64,000 bases of DNA, from positions 39,702 through 103,701 of the forward strand of contig NZ_ATLO01000015.1 in the NCBI RefSeq assembly GCF_000416235.1, given 5' to 3'. This DNA is from Pseudomonas sp. CFII64. GTDB lineage: Bacteria > Pseudomonadota > Gammaproteobacteria > Pseudomonadales > Pseudomonadaceae. Below are positions 28,201 to 35,960 of the stretch, in pieces (within the stretch, counting starts at the first letter, position 1; every line of letters begins with the position of its first letter). Made by a program: the position numbers and the translations under genes. The notes below the pieces were generated by a model. The model saw only the letters and a list, made by a program, of their open reading frames with translations, searched no databases and was not told the DNA's origin.

Positions 28201-28885
28201 CCGGTGGTTCGGGCGGGGTAACCGGCGGTTCTGTTGGCGGTTCAACCGGTGGCTCGGTCGGGGGCGTCACCACGGGCGGTTCGATGGGCGGCTCTACCGG
28301 CGGCTCAGGAGGTTGAGCAGGCGGCTCGATGATCGGCGGCACGACCACCGACGGCGCATCAGGCGAACCGTTGCGAAAGCCTTCGATGCGGCCCTCGGGA
28401 AACTCCGGCACATCGGTGAATCCGGCCGTCGGGAAGCCGATCACCGGGGTCACCACGCCACCGGTTTCCGTCAACAGCACAGCCGAATGACCGCCACCCA
28501 ACGCGCCGGGCGTACCGCCGGGATTGTCGGGACCGGTAGCCGGCGCGTCCGCGACCTGCGTCGGGTCGGCACCGGCGGCAATGGCTTGCTGCAACTGCTG
28601 GACTTCGGCGAGCTGGGCGATGGTCGGCGTTATCGGGTCCGCAGTGTCGACATGGGTGGCGTGATTGGCAAGGATCTGCGCCGTCAGCGGCAACTGGCTG
28701 TCGCGCCCAAGCGTCAGCTCGCCACCGGCTGCCAGATGCACCGCCACCGCACCATTGGCGCCGGTCTGCAGTTGCTCCCCCGCAAACAGCCGATCGCCTG
28801 GCTGCAAGACGCGTCGTGTGCCGTCCTCCGCGACGGCAAAAACTTCCCCTACCACTTGTCGCACCGTACCGATGAGCCTGGCCAT
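25292..28885 (-). CDS. LapA-like type I secreted surface protein with vWA domain and RTX repeats
   Basis: The ATG at 28883-28885, with GGAGGGAAT upstream, gives 1197 residues; an upstream extension is rejected. The order is: an N-terminal retention-module-like region (1-120, start MARLIGTVRQVVGEVFAVAE, with QQAIAAGADPTQ at 99-110), a Pro/Glu-rich stalk (about 180-238), an Ig-like or cadherin-like region (240-380), a vWA domain (about 387-590, metal-site DNSES at 396-400), further Ig-like parts, RTX nonapeptides (about 940-1085, GGxGxD type) and a type I secretion end. Expected role: cell-surface adhesion. LapA-like proteins are held in the exporter until LapG cuts after their retention module. 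Here the residues at 114-119 read APATGP, where LapA has ATAAGP. It is short for a LapA (thousands of residues), but complete, and diverges from its exporter operon. Confidence 0.87.
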   Translation of the reverse strand: MARLIGTVRQVVGEVFAVAEDGTRRVLQPGDRLFAGEQLQTGANGAVAVHLAAGGELTLGRDSQLPLTAQILANHATHVDTADPITPTIAQLAEVQQLQQAIAAGADPTQVADAPATGPDNPGGTPGALGGGHSAVLLTETGGVVTPVIGFPTAGFTDVPEFPEGRIEGFRNGSPDAPSVVVPPIIEPPAQPPEPPVEPPIEPPVVTPPTEPPVEPPTEPPVTPPEPPVEPPVEPPADHGVELSGGALTLNEANLPSGSASDGDTLTQTGSFKVTAVDGLQNLTVGGIVVVSGGVVADFSQPVTTALGNTFSVIGYDPDTGEVRYSYTLNGSTPHPDGEGANTTGEQITVIATDVDNDSATSTLDITIVDDLPQAANIEVAVTTEPVCTNLLLIIDNSESMKDPSGVNGLSRLELAKQAISELLDNYAAMGDVKVQIVSFNSQAGVLSDVWVDVATAKSLINALDAGNGTNYDAALAGAQAAFVTEGSLAGAQNLAYFFSDGNPTLSPTHTNPNSQPNPQQGDGIDPGEHDAWVSFLDSHGIDAYAIGLGTDISGTYLDPIAHNNNAQGTGGAVIVTDLGQLSAVLTGTVQGGTSGSLLSGGAFGADGGFIQSITVDQTVYSYDPKTGAVTAQGTDHGSFNATTGNLTVVSDHGGTLVVNVLSGAFTYTPASAVGGAALTEQISYVISDNDGDLAGANLLIHVPGSPVADQGPTAVADHVITNVLSSSIEVPAALLLANDVSANGDPLSATPTVFNTGWQARGEDFSASHLKTIDFDGTRDKVSNQLKTLERSDFFSNSAITAMVVLTGYLGAFSGAPANAHDQYSVELKAGESVLVDVHNANDSIGVLWQLDQGAFQSLEADGTFTATEDGVYRILLVNQPDPGVSDTGEHYTLNLSIDYSGVDTTPTYESLYTVNDAHGGSDSAVVSIDYQEGCTLQGTQGDDVLIGGAGDDSVSGGDGNDVLYGGAGNNDLYGDNGNDVLFSGPGNDVMDGGAGNNTASYALATSGVTVTSASTEPQDTGGAGTDTLINIQNLIGSNHDDHLTGDWEANVINGGQGNDVLIGAAGDDTLTGGLGADTFQWLAGDSGHDQITDFSIGSDTLDLSQLLQGITATGDSLEDYLHFKVTGSGADLVSSIEVGPGAGAAPTQTIDLAGVDLATQYGVTPGSGGMIAGGADTASIITGMLGDHSMKTDTV

Positions 28886-29303
28886 ATTCCCTCCATTAAT
28901 CACAACAATCAGGTCCGTAAACCTTACAAATTCGCTTGAAAATGCTTCTGGCACGTTACGAAAACTGGCTTGAATTTCCATATCGACAAAATACTGACAC
29001 TCGTAAAATTCAGATATTTGCTTTAAAAATCAGCCAATTCCAGCCAGTCAAAATATCGCCATTAATCCGTAATTCTTAATTTAGGCACCTTAAGCACCTG
29101 TATTTACTGGATCAAGCCAACCAACAATCGCTGCTCTTTGAAAAAACGCATAAGTTTTTTTTGGCATAAGGCTTATGAAAAAAACGTCTTGGCAACGCCC
29201 AAAGTTGTTCTTAGCTGTGATGTTACAAACCTGATACGGTTTCCATCGCAGAAAACGCCATTTTAATGGCGAAACGAACATTACTACTTAGGGAGAAGTA
29301 CTC
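28886..29303. promoter_or_regulatory. divergent control region between the adhesin and exporter genes
   Basis: 418 bases, AT-rich from about 29000 to 29300, without a gene. It must hold promoters for both directions. Inverted repeats are visible: CATAAG at about 29149 with CTTATG at about 29172, and CGCCATT/AATGGCG at about 29258-29273, 30 bases before the tolC-like start. These could be operators or leader hairpins. AGGGAG precedes the tolC-like ATG. I identify no specific regulator site. Confidence 0.5.
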
Positions 29304-30659
29304 ATGCGCGATTTGACCCCGCTCTACAGTGCAGTCGTGTTGGCGGTGGCCTGTGCCCAAGCGCAAGCCATGTCCTTGACCGATGCGATCCAAAGCACCA
29401 TCAACAATCACCCGGAAATCCACGCCAGCAAGAACAATCGACTGTCTGCCGATGAGGATGTGAACGTCGCCAAGGGCGGGTACTTGCCCACCGTGGATCT
29501 GATCGCCGCGTATGGTCGCCAGCGTGTCGACAATCCAACCACCCGCGCGCTGTACGGCCACGAAGACAAATCGCTGAACTACACCCAGTCGGAGCTGCGC
29601 CTGCGCCAGTTGTTGTTCGATGGTTTCAATACCCCCAATGAAGTCGGACGCACCAAAGCGGTGGTCAACTCCCGCGCCTATTACGTACAAGGCACTTCGG
29701 AAAGCCTCGCCCTGCGCGCGATCGAGGTGTATCTGGAAGTCCTCAAGCGCCGGGAACTGCTGACCCTGGCCAAGAACAACCTGCAAGCCCACTTGCGCAT
29801 CAACGATCAGATCGGCTTGCGCAGCGACCGCGGCGTCGGGACCACCGCCGACCGTGACCAGTCGCGAGCGCGCCGGGCATTGGCCGAAAACAATTTCTAT
29901 ACCGCGCAAGTCGACCTCGCCGACGCCGAAGCGAACTTCTTCAGTGCCGTGGGACGCGTGCCGGACGAGCTGGAATCCCCGCCGTCGATCAAGGGTGAAG
30001 TGCCGCTGAGCCTGAGCGATGCGCAGAAAAGCATGCTGGTCAACAACCCGTACCTGAAGTCGGCTCAGGCCGATGTGCAGGCCGCCGAGAAACAATACGA
30101 GATCGCCAAGTCGCCGTTCTACCCACGCTTTGACGCCGAACTGGCCGTCGGCGCCAACGACAACCTGCAAGGCGAGGAAGGCCACGACAACGAATGGCGC
30201 GCCGCCGTGGTGATGAATTACAACCTGTTCAACGGCAACCGCGACAAGGCGCGCATGCGTTCCGATTCCTACAAGACCGGCCAGGCCATGGATATCCGCA
30301 ACAACGCCCTGCGCATGCTCAACGAGAACATGTCACTGGCCTGGAACGCCATGAACAACGCCCGCCAGCAAACCCCGGTAGCACGTGAGTACGCCGAGAC
30401 CACCACCCGGGTTCGTGCCGCTTATCAGGATCAGTTCGGCCTCGGGCAACGCACCTTGCTTGATCTGCTGGACAGTGAAAACGAGCTGTACAACGCCAGC
30501 CGCCGCTACACCGAAGTGCGCTACACCGAAGAGTTCGCCATGTACCGGGTGCTGGCCACCGAAGGCGAATTACTGCGCAAGCAGCGTGTGGTGCTGCCCG
30601 CTGAAGCGTTGGCGCTGACGGAAGTCAAAAGCGAAGCCCGCCTGCCCGAATTGAAATAG
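29304..30659 (+). CDS. TolC-family outer-membrane channel (LapE/AggA-like)
   Basis: 451 residues with a signal peptide (to about AQA, residues 20-22) and the two repeated coiled-coil/beta-barrel halves of TolC proteins. The motif MSLTDAIQSTINNHPEI begins the mature protein, and LGQRTLLDLLDSENELYNA is the conserved second-half motif. It is the outer-membrane exit for the adjacent adhesin. The ABC transporter gene follows 24 bases on. Confidence 0.9.
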   Translation: MRDLTPLYSAVVLAVACAQAQAMSLTDAIQSTINNHPEIHASKNNRLSADEDVNVAKGGYLPTVDLIAAYGRQRVDNPTTRALYGHEDKSLNYTQSELRLRQLLFDGFNTPNEVGRTKAVVNSRAYYVQGTSESLALRAIEVYLEVLKRRELLTLAKNNLQAHLRINDQIGLRSDRGVGTTADRDQSRARRALAENNFYTAQVDLADAEANFFSAVGRVPDELESPPSIKGEVPLSLSDAQKSMLVNNPYLKSAQADVQAAEKQYEIAKSPFYPRFDAELAVGANDNLQGEEGHDNEWRAAVVMNYNLFNGNRDKARMRSDSYKTGQAMDIRNNALRMLNENMSLAWNAMNNARQQTPVAREYAETTTRVRAAYQDQFGLGQRTLLDLLDSENELYNASRRYTEVRYTEEFAMYRVLATEGELLRKQRVVLPAEALALTEVKSEARLPELK

Positions 30660-30683
30660 TGCATCCGCCCAGGGAGTACGCCC

Positions 30684-32840
30684 GTGACAAGCATGGAATT
30701 GCCGCACCCACTCGACCCTCGTTCAAGCTTTGACGACCCGTTGCTCGACGGCTTGTTGATCCTGTGCAAGCTGCACGACTGCACGGCAAGCCGCTCCAGC
30801 CTCAGCGCCGGCCTGCCGCTGGCGCAACAGCGTCTGAGCGCGGATTTACTCCCGCGCGCCGCTGCCCGGGCGGGCTTGCAGGCGCGCTGGTTGCGCCGCG
30901 AGCTGAACACCATCGACCCCTTGAGCCTGCCGGTCCTGTTGTTGTTCGAAGGGCAGAGCTGCGCGGTATTGCGCAGCTGGGGCGAAGACGGCCGAGCGCT
31001 GATCCTGCCGTGCGAGAGTGATGGCGGTGAGCAATGGGTCACCCGTGACGAACTAGGCCAACGCTACAGCGGCCAGGCGTTGTTCGCCCGCCCGCGCCAT
31101 GAGCTGGAAGACCTGCGTGCGCCGCTGGTGCCACGGGTCAAGGCGTGGTTTCGCGACACCCTGAAACTGTCGCGCTGGCTCTACAGCGATGCGATTCTCG
31201 CCAGCCTGTTGATCAACGTGCTGGGCCTGATGGTGCCGCTGTTCGTCATGCAAACCTATGATCGCGTGGTGCCCAATCAGGCCTTGTCGACACTGTGGGT
31301 GTTGGCCATCGGCTTGTTGGTCGGCACGCTGTTCGAACTGGCGTTGCGCTTGATTCGCGCGCATTTGCTGGATCAGGCGGGCCGCAAAACCGACGTAATC
31401 CTGTCCGCGACGCTGTTCGAACGCATCACCGGCATGGCCATGAAAGCGCGCCCCGCCACGGTCGGCGGTTTCGCCCAGAGCATTCACGATTTTCAAGGTC
31501 TGCGGGAATTTCTCACTGCTGTCACCTTGACCAGCATGATCGACCTGCCCTTCGCCGCGTTGATGCTGGTGGTGATCGGCCTGCTCGGCGGCTGGCTGGT
31601 GTTGATTCCGTTGCTGGCCTTTCCGCTGACGATTCTGTTTGCCTGGCTGATCCAGATTCGCCTGCGCGACACCGTGCAAAAAAGCCTGAGCCTGGGTGCC
31701 GAACGCCAGGCGCTGCTGATCGAAACCCTCGGCGGCCTGGAAACCCTCAAGGCCTGCGGCGCCGAAGGCCAGCGCCAGCATCAGTGGGAAACCACCCACG
31801 GCGCGCTCACCCAACTGGACAGCCACGCCCGCAATCTTGCTGCGCTGGCCAGCAATGGCACGCTGTTCGTGCAGCAGTTTTCCGGCATGGCGACCATCGT
31901 CGCCGGGGTGTACAGCATCGTCGCCGGTAACCTCAGCGTCGGTGCGCTGGTGGCGACGTATATGCTCGGCAGCCGGGTCCTGGCGCCGCTGGGGCAGATC
32001 GCCGGATTGATCACGCGCTACCAGCAAGCGCAACTGACCATGAAAAGCACCGACGCGTTGATGTCCCTGCCTCAGGAACGTGACGCCGCCCAGCGCTCCC
32101 TGGAACGCACGCCATTGCTGGGCGCCATCAGTTTCAGCCAGGTGAGTTTTAGCTATGGCAAGCAAGGCCCGCAAGCGCTGTCCGGCATCAGCTTCAAGGT
32201 CCGGCCGGGTGAGCGGATCGGCATTATTGGCCGCAGCGGTTCGGGAAAAAGCACCCTGGCGCGGCTGATGATGGGTTTCTATGAACCGGACGAGGGCCAG
32301 TTGTTACTCGACAATCTGGACCTGCGCCAACTGGACATCGCCGACCTGCGCCAACAGATCGGTTATGTCGCCCACGACCTGCCGCTGCTGGCCGGTAGCC
32401 TGCGCGACAACCTGACGCTGGGCGCGCGCTACATCAGTGATTCACGAATGCTGGAAGTCGCCCGCATCACCGGCGTCGACGAGCTGGCCCTGCGTCACCC
32501 GCAAGGTTTCGACCGGCCGGTAGGCGAGCGCGGCCAGCTGCTTTCCGGCGGTCAGCGTCAGGCGGTGCTGTTGGCCAGGGCATTGCTGCTGGACCCGCCG
32601 ATCATGCTGCTGGATGAACCCACCAGCCACATGGACAACGGCAGCGAAGACGTCCTGCGCCAGCATCTGTACGAATTGATGCCCGGCAAAACCCTGCTGT
32701 TGGTCACTCACCGCATGTCGATGCTGACGCTGGTCGACCGGCTGGTGGTGATAGACAGCGGCAGGATCGTCGCCGATGGCCCCAAGGACGCGGTCATCGA
32801 AGCATTGCGCAAAGGCCAGATCGGCTCAGCCTCGGTTTAA
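30684..32840 (+). CDS. type I secretion ABC transporter/ATPase (LapB-like)
   Basis: 718 residues: an N-terminal C39-like domain (about 1-130) without the catalytic Cys-His pair expected of a peptidase, so a docking domain; a transmembrane region with five or six helices (about 155-440); and an ATPase domain with Walker A GRSGSGKST at about residue 516, signature LLSGGQRQ and Walker B PIMLLDEPT. Typical of RTX and LapB exporters. It is followed 12 bases later by the HlyD-type gene. Confidence 0.92.
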   Translation: MTSMELPHPLDPRSSFDDPLLDGLLILCKLHDCTASRSSLSAGLPLAQQRLSADLLPRAAARAGLQARWLRRELNTIDPLSLPVLLLFEGQSCAVLRSWGEDGRALILPCESDGGEQWVTRDELGQRYSGQALFARPRHELEDLRAPLVPRVKAWFRDTLKLSRWLYSDAILASLLINVLGLMVPLFVMQTYDRVVPNQALSTLWVLAIGLLVGTLFELALRLIRAHLLDQAGRKTDVILSATLFERITGMAMKARPATVGGFAQSIHDFQGLREFLTAVTLTSMIDLPFAALMLVVIGLLGGWLVLIPLLAFPLTILFAWLIQIRLRDTVQKSLSLGAERQALLIETLGGLETLKACGAEGQRQHQWETTHGALTQLDSHARNLAALASNGTLFVQQFSGMATIVAGVYSIVAGNLSVGALVATYMLGSRVLAPLGQIAGLITRYQQAQLTMKSTDALMSLPQERDAAQRSLERTPLLGAISFSQVSFSYGKQGPQALSGISFKVRPGERIGIIGRSGSGKSTLARLMMGFYEPDEGQLLLDNLDLRQLDIADLRQQIGYVAHDLPLLAGSLRDNLTLGARYISDSRMLEVARITGVDELALRHPQGFDRPVGERGQLLSGGQRQAVLLARALLLDPPIMLLDEPTSHMDNGSEDVLRQHLYELMPGKTLLLVTHRMSMLTLVDRLVVIDSGRIVADGPKDAVIEALRKGQIGSASV

Positions 32841-32852
32841 GGAGCAGCACTT

Positions 32853-34202
32853 ATGTCAACCATTCAAACCCCGCGTTATTTCAACCCGCGCCTGCGCGAT
32901 GACCTTGAGTTCATGCCTTACCGGGCCGGCGCCTTGAATCAGGATGCATCGAGGACTTCCCGGGTGACCGTCTGGGTCATTGCCGCGCTGATGGTCACTG
33001 CGCTGGTCTGGGCAAAATTCGCCGTCCTCGAAGAAGTGACCATGGGCGAAGGCAAGGCGATTCCGTCGAGCAAAGTGCAGGTCATCCAGAACCTGGAAGG
33101 CGGCATCGTCACCGAGATTTTTGTCCGCGAAGGGCAGATGGTGAACAAGGGCGAAACCCTGCTGCGCCTGGATGACACGCGCTTTCGTTCGAACAAGGGG
33201 GAGAGCGAAGTGGACCGCTACACCTTGACCGCCCAGGTTGAACGCCTGTCCGCCGAGGCAGAAGGCCGGCCTTTCAAACTTTCCGATGAGGTCATCGCCA
33301 AGGCGCCACAGGTGGCGGCGGACGAACTGGCGCTGTATCAATCCCGGCAACGCCGTCTGGCCAGCGAGCAACGTACGCTCAACGAACAGTTGCGCCAGAA
33401 AACCCAGGAACTGGCGGAGTTTCGTTCCAAGCAGGATCAATACCGCAACAGCCTTGGCCTGGTTCAGGAGGAGTTGAACATGTCCGCGCCGCTGGTGGGG
33501 TCTGGCGCGGTTTCGCCGGTGGAAATCCTGCGCCTGAAACGCAGCGCCGTGGAAATTCGCGGTTCCATGAACGCCACGACCCTGGCCATTCCGCGCGCAG
33601 AATCGGCGATCAACGAGATCAAGAGCAAGGTCCAGGAATCGGAATTCGCCTTTCGCTCCGACGCGTCAAAGGAGCTCAATGAAAAACGCGCAGAATTGTC
33701 CAAGATCAGCGCCAACAGCATCGCCATCGACGACCGCGTGACGCGCACCACGGTGGTCTCTCCGGTGCATGGCATCGTCAAGATGCTCAAGGTCAACACC
33801 ATCGGCGGCGTCGTCCAGCCAGGCAGCGATCTGGTCGAAATTGTACCGTTGGAAGACAACCTGTTGATCGAAGCCAAGGTCCGTCCGCAAGATGTGGCTT
33901 TTCTGCATCCCGGCCAGAAAGCCATGGTCAAGTTCAGCGCCTATGACTACACCATTTATGGCGGCCTGCCGGCCAAACTGGAACTGATCGGCGCCGACAC
34001 CATTACCGACGACAAGGGCAACAGCTTCTACCTGATCCAGGTGCGCACCGATCGCAATCACCTGGGCAACGACGCCAAACCGCTGCTGATCATCCCCGGC
34101 ATGATCGCCACCGTGGATATCATCACTGGCGAGAAAAGCGTGATGGATTACCTGCTCAAACCGGTCCTCAAAGCCCGGACCGAAGCGCTGCGGGAGCGGT
34201 GA
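32853..34202 (+). CDS. HlyD-family type I secretion adaptor (LapC-like)
   Basis: A 449-residue inner-membrane-anchored periplasmic adaptor: cytoplasmic N-terminus, one helix at about 30-50, lipoyl/barrel-sandwich halves (QVIQNLEGGIVTEIFVREGQ and VVSPVHGIVKMLKV), a long coiled coil between, and a C-terminal beta domain. Together with the TolC-like and ABC proteins it completes the export channel for the LapA-like protein. No lapD or lapG is adjacent. Confidence 0.92.
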   Translation: MSTIQTPRYFNPRLRDDLEFMPYRAGALNQDASRTSRVTVWVIAALMVTALVWAKFAVLEEVTMGEGKAIPSSKVQVIQNLEGGIVTEIFVREGQMVNKGETLLRLDDTRFRSNKGESEVDRYTLTAQVERLSAEAEGRPFKLSDEVIAKAPQVAADELALYQSRQRRLASEQRTLNEQLRQKTQELAEFRSKQDQYRNSLGLVQEELNMSAPLVGSGAVSPVEILRLKRSAVEIRGSMNATTLAIPRAESAINEIKSKVQESEFAFRSDASKELNEKRAELSKISANSIAIDDRVTRTTVVSPVHGIVKMLKVNTIGGVVQPGSDLVEIVPLEDNLLIEAKVRPQDVAFLHPGQKAMVKFSAYDYTIYGGLPAKLELIGADTITDDKGNSFYLIQVRTDRNHLGNDAKPLLIIPGMIATVDIITGEKSVMDYLLKPVLKARTEALRER

Positions 34203-34223
34203 GGAAGATCTCCAGCGCCGGGT

Positions 34224-34312
34224 TTGTGGGAGCGAGCTTGCTCGTGAAGGGTTTCAGGCGCTGCAGATGGGCGCCCGAGCCGACGCCCTCCCGGCTGAAG
34301 CCGGTCCTACGG
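34224..34312. repeat. REPIN with two different arm types
   Basis: The left arm TTGTGGGAGCGAGCTTGCTC and right arm CCCGGCTGAAGCCGGTCCTA are of different REP types, about 40 bases apart. It lies between the convergent HlyD-type and pap genes and may mark the transcript ends. Confidence 0.75.
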
Positions 34313-34330
34313 GATCGCAGCCTGCTCTGG

Positions 34331-35827
34331 TTATTTCTTCTTGTCCCGCGCAAACGCCGCTTCCAGCGCCTCATTCAGGGTGCGTAACACTTTGACCCGG
34401 GCCCAGCGTTTGTCGTTGGCTTCGATCAAGGTCCAGGGGGCGATTTCGGTGCTGGTGCGGTCGACCATGTCGCAGACCGCATCGCGGTATTGCGGCCATT
34501 TCTTGCGATTGCGCCAGTCGTCGTCGGTGATCTTGTAACGCTTGAAGGGGATTTTCTCCCTGGCCTGGAAACGCTCAAGCTGGGTTTTTTCGTCAATGGC
34601 CAGCCAGAATTTGACCACCACAATCCCGGCGTCGGTGAGCTGTTCTTCAAAGTCGTTGATTTCGCCGTAGGCCCTTAGCCAGTCCGCTTCGCTGCAAAAC
34701 CCTTCCACGCGCTCGACCAACACCCGACCATACCAGGAGCGGTCGAAAATGGTGAATTTGGGCTTTGCCGGAATCTGCCGCCAGAAACGCCATAGATAAG
34801 GCTGCGCCAGCTCATCCTCGGTAGGCGCAGCAATGGGCACGATGTTGTACTGACGCGGGTCAAGCGCCGCCGCGACCCGGCGAATCGCCCCGCCTTTGCC
34901 CGCAGCGTCGTTGCCCTCGAACACCGCCACCAGCGCATGTTTGCGCATGCGCTTGTCACGGATGTTGCCGGACAGCCGCGCCTGCTCGGTGATCAACTGT
35001 TCTTCGTAATCGTCCTTGCTCAGGTTCAACGTCATGTCGAGGCTGCTCAACAAGGTGATATCGCCATGACCGGGCGGCAGAGGCGGCACGGTGACGACCG
35101 TTGATTCGGCTTGCGGCGTTTTCAATGCTGCCTGCAAACCTTCAAGCAACAAACGGCCGACCGTCAGGCTGCGGTAGTACGGGTCGACGCCCTCGATCAC
35201 ATGCCAAGGCGCGTAGTCGCGACTGGTGCGCCGCAGCACACGCTCACCGAAGCGCACGAATTTGTCGTAGGTCTTGGATTGCTGCCAGTCCAGCGGGCTG
35301 ATCCGCCAGCTGTGCAGCGGATCATCCTTGAGTTGTTTGAGGCGCGATTTCATTTGCTTCTTGGACAGATGAAACCAGAACTTGAAAATCACCGCGCCTT
35401 CATCGCAGAGCATTTTTTCCAGACGTTCGGAGCCATTGATCGCCTGATCCAGCACCGCGTCCTTGAACAACCCATGCACGCGACCTTGAAGCATCTGGCT
35501 GTACCAGTTGCCGAAGAAAATCCCCATGCGACCCTTGGCCGGCAACTGGCGCCAATACCGCCAGGCCGTGGGATGGGCCAATTCCTCATCGGTTTGCTGA
35601 TCAAAGGTCCGCACTTCGATAAAGCGCGGGTCCATCCATTCATTCAGCAGCTTGACCGTTTCACCTTTGCCCGCGCCTTCGATGCCGTTGATCAGCACGA
35701 TAATCTGGCGACCTGCCTGCTCGTGGAGATCAAACTGAGCGTCGAGCAATGCTTCACGCAAGGCGGGTACTTCGGCGTCGTAGGTTTCTTTGGCGATGAC
35801 GTGACCGATTTCAGCGGATTCGAACAT
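34331..35827 (-). CDS. pap: polyphosphate:AMP phosphotransferase (two PPK2 domains)
   Basis: PAP transfers phosphate from polyphosphate to AMP, making ADP. The 498 residues contain two tandem PPK2 domains: the first with GIEGAGKGET (about 48-57), the second with EGNDAAGKGGAIRR (about 300-313). Each has the lid residues RYWRQLPAKG or RFWRQIPAKP. Full-length two-domain PPK2 of class II is known from pseudomonads. No ppk or ppx gene is nearby. Confidence 0.94.
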   Translation of the reverse strand: MFESAEIGHVIAKETYDAEVPALREALLDAQFDLHEQAGRQIIVLINGIEGAGKGETVKLLNEWMDPRFIEVRTFDQQTDEELAHPTAWRYWRQLPAKGRMGIFFGNWYSQMLQGRVHGLFKDAVLDQAINGSERLEKMLCDEGAVIFKFWFHLSKKQMKSRLKQLKDDPLHSWRISPLDWQQSKTYDKFVRFGERVLRRTSRDYAPWHVIEGVDPYYRSLTVGRLLLEGLQAALKTPQAESTVVTVPPLPPGHGDITLLSSLDMTLNLSKDDYEEQLITEQARLSGNIRDKRMRKHALVAVFEGNDAAGKGGAIRRVAAALDPRQYNIVPIAAPTEDELAQPYLWRFWRQIPAKPKFTIFDRSWYGRVLVERVEGFCSEADWLRAYGEINDFEEQLTDAGIVVVKFWLAIDEKTQLERFQAREKIPFKRYKITDDDWRNRKKWPQYRDAVCDMVDRTSTEIAPWTLIEANDKRWARVKVLRTLNEALEAAFARDKKK

Positions 35828-35903
35828 GAGCGGCTCTCTTGAGAAGGTCTGCGGCTAATGTAGACCAGCTTGATGTGCTGGCGATCCTCGTGGATCAATT
35901 AAA

Positions 35904-35930
35904 AGGCCCGTCGTTTTGAATGACGGGCCT
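35904..35930 (-). terminator. terminator downstream of the NEL ligase gene
   Basis: Stem AGGCCCGTC (35904-35912) with GACGGGCCT (35922-35930). On the minus strand it is followed by TTTTAATTG. It stops transcription 30 bases after the ligase stop and before the pap start. Confidence 0.8.
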
Positions 35931-35960
35931 GTGCTGCAACAAACGCTGGGCCGCGCGCGC

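Noticed and set aside
28150..28330. Short DNA tandem-repeat-like segment, possible CRISPR or minisatellite
   Set aside because: It encodes the Pro/Glu/Val-rich stalk of the LapA-like protein in frame, so it is a coding repeat and not a CRISPR array.
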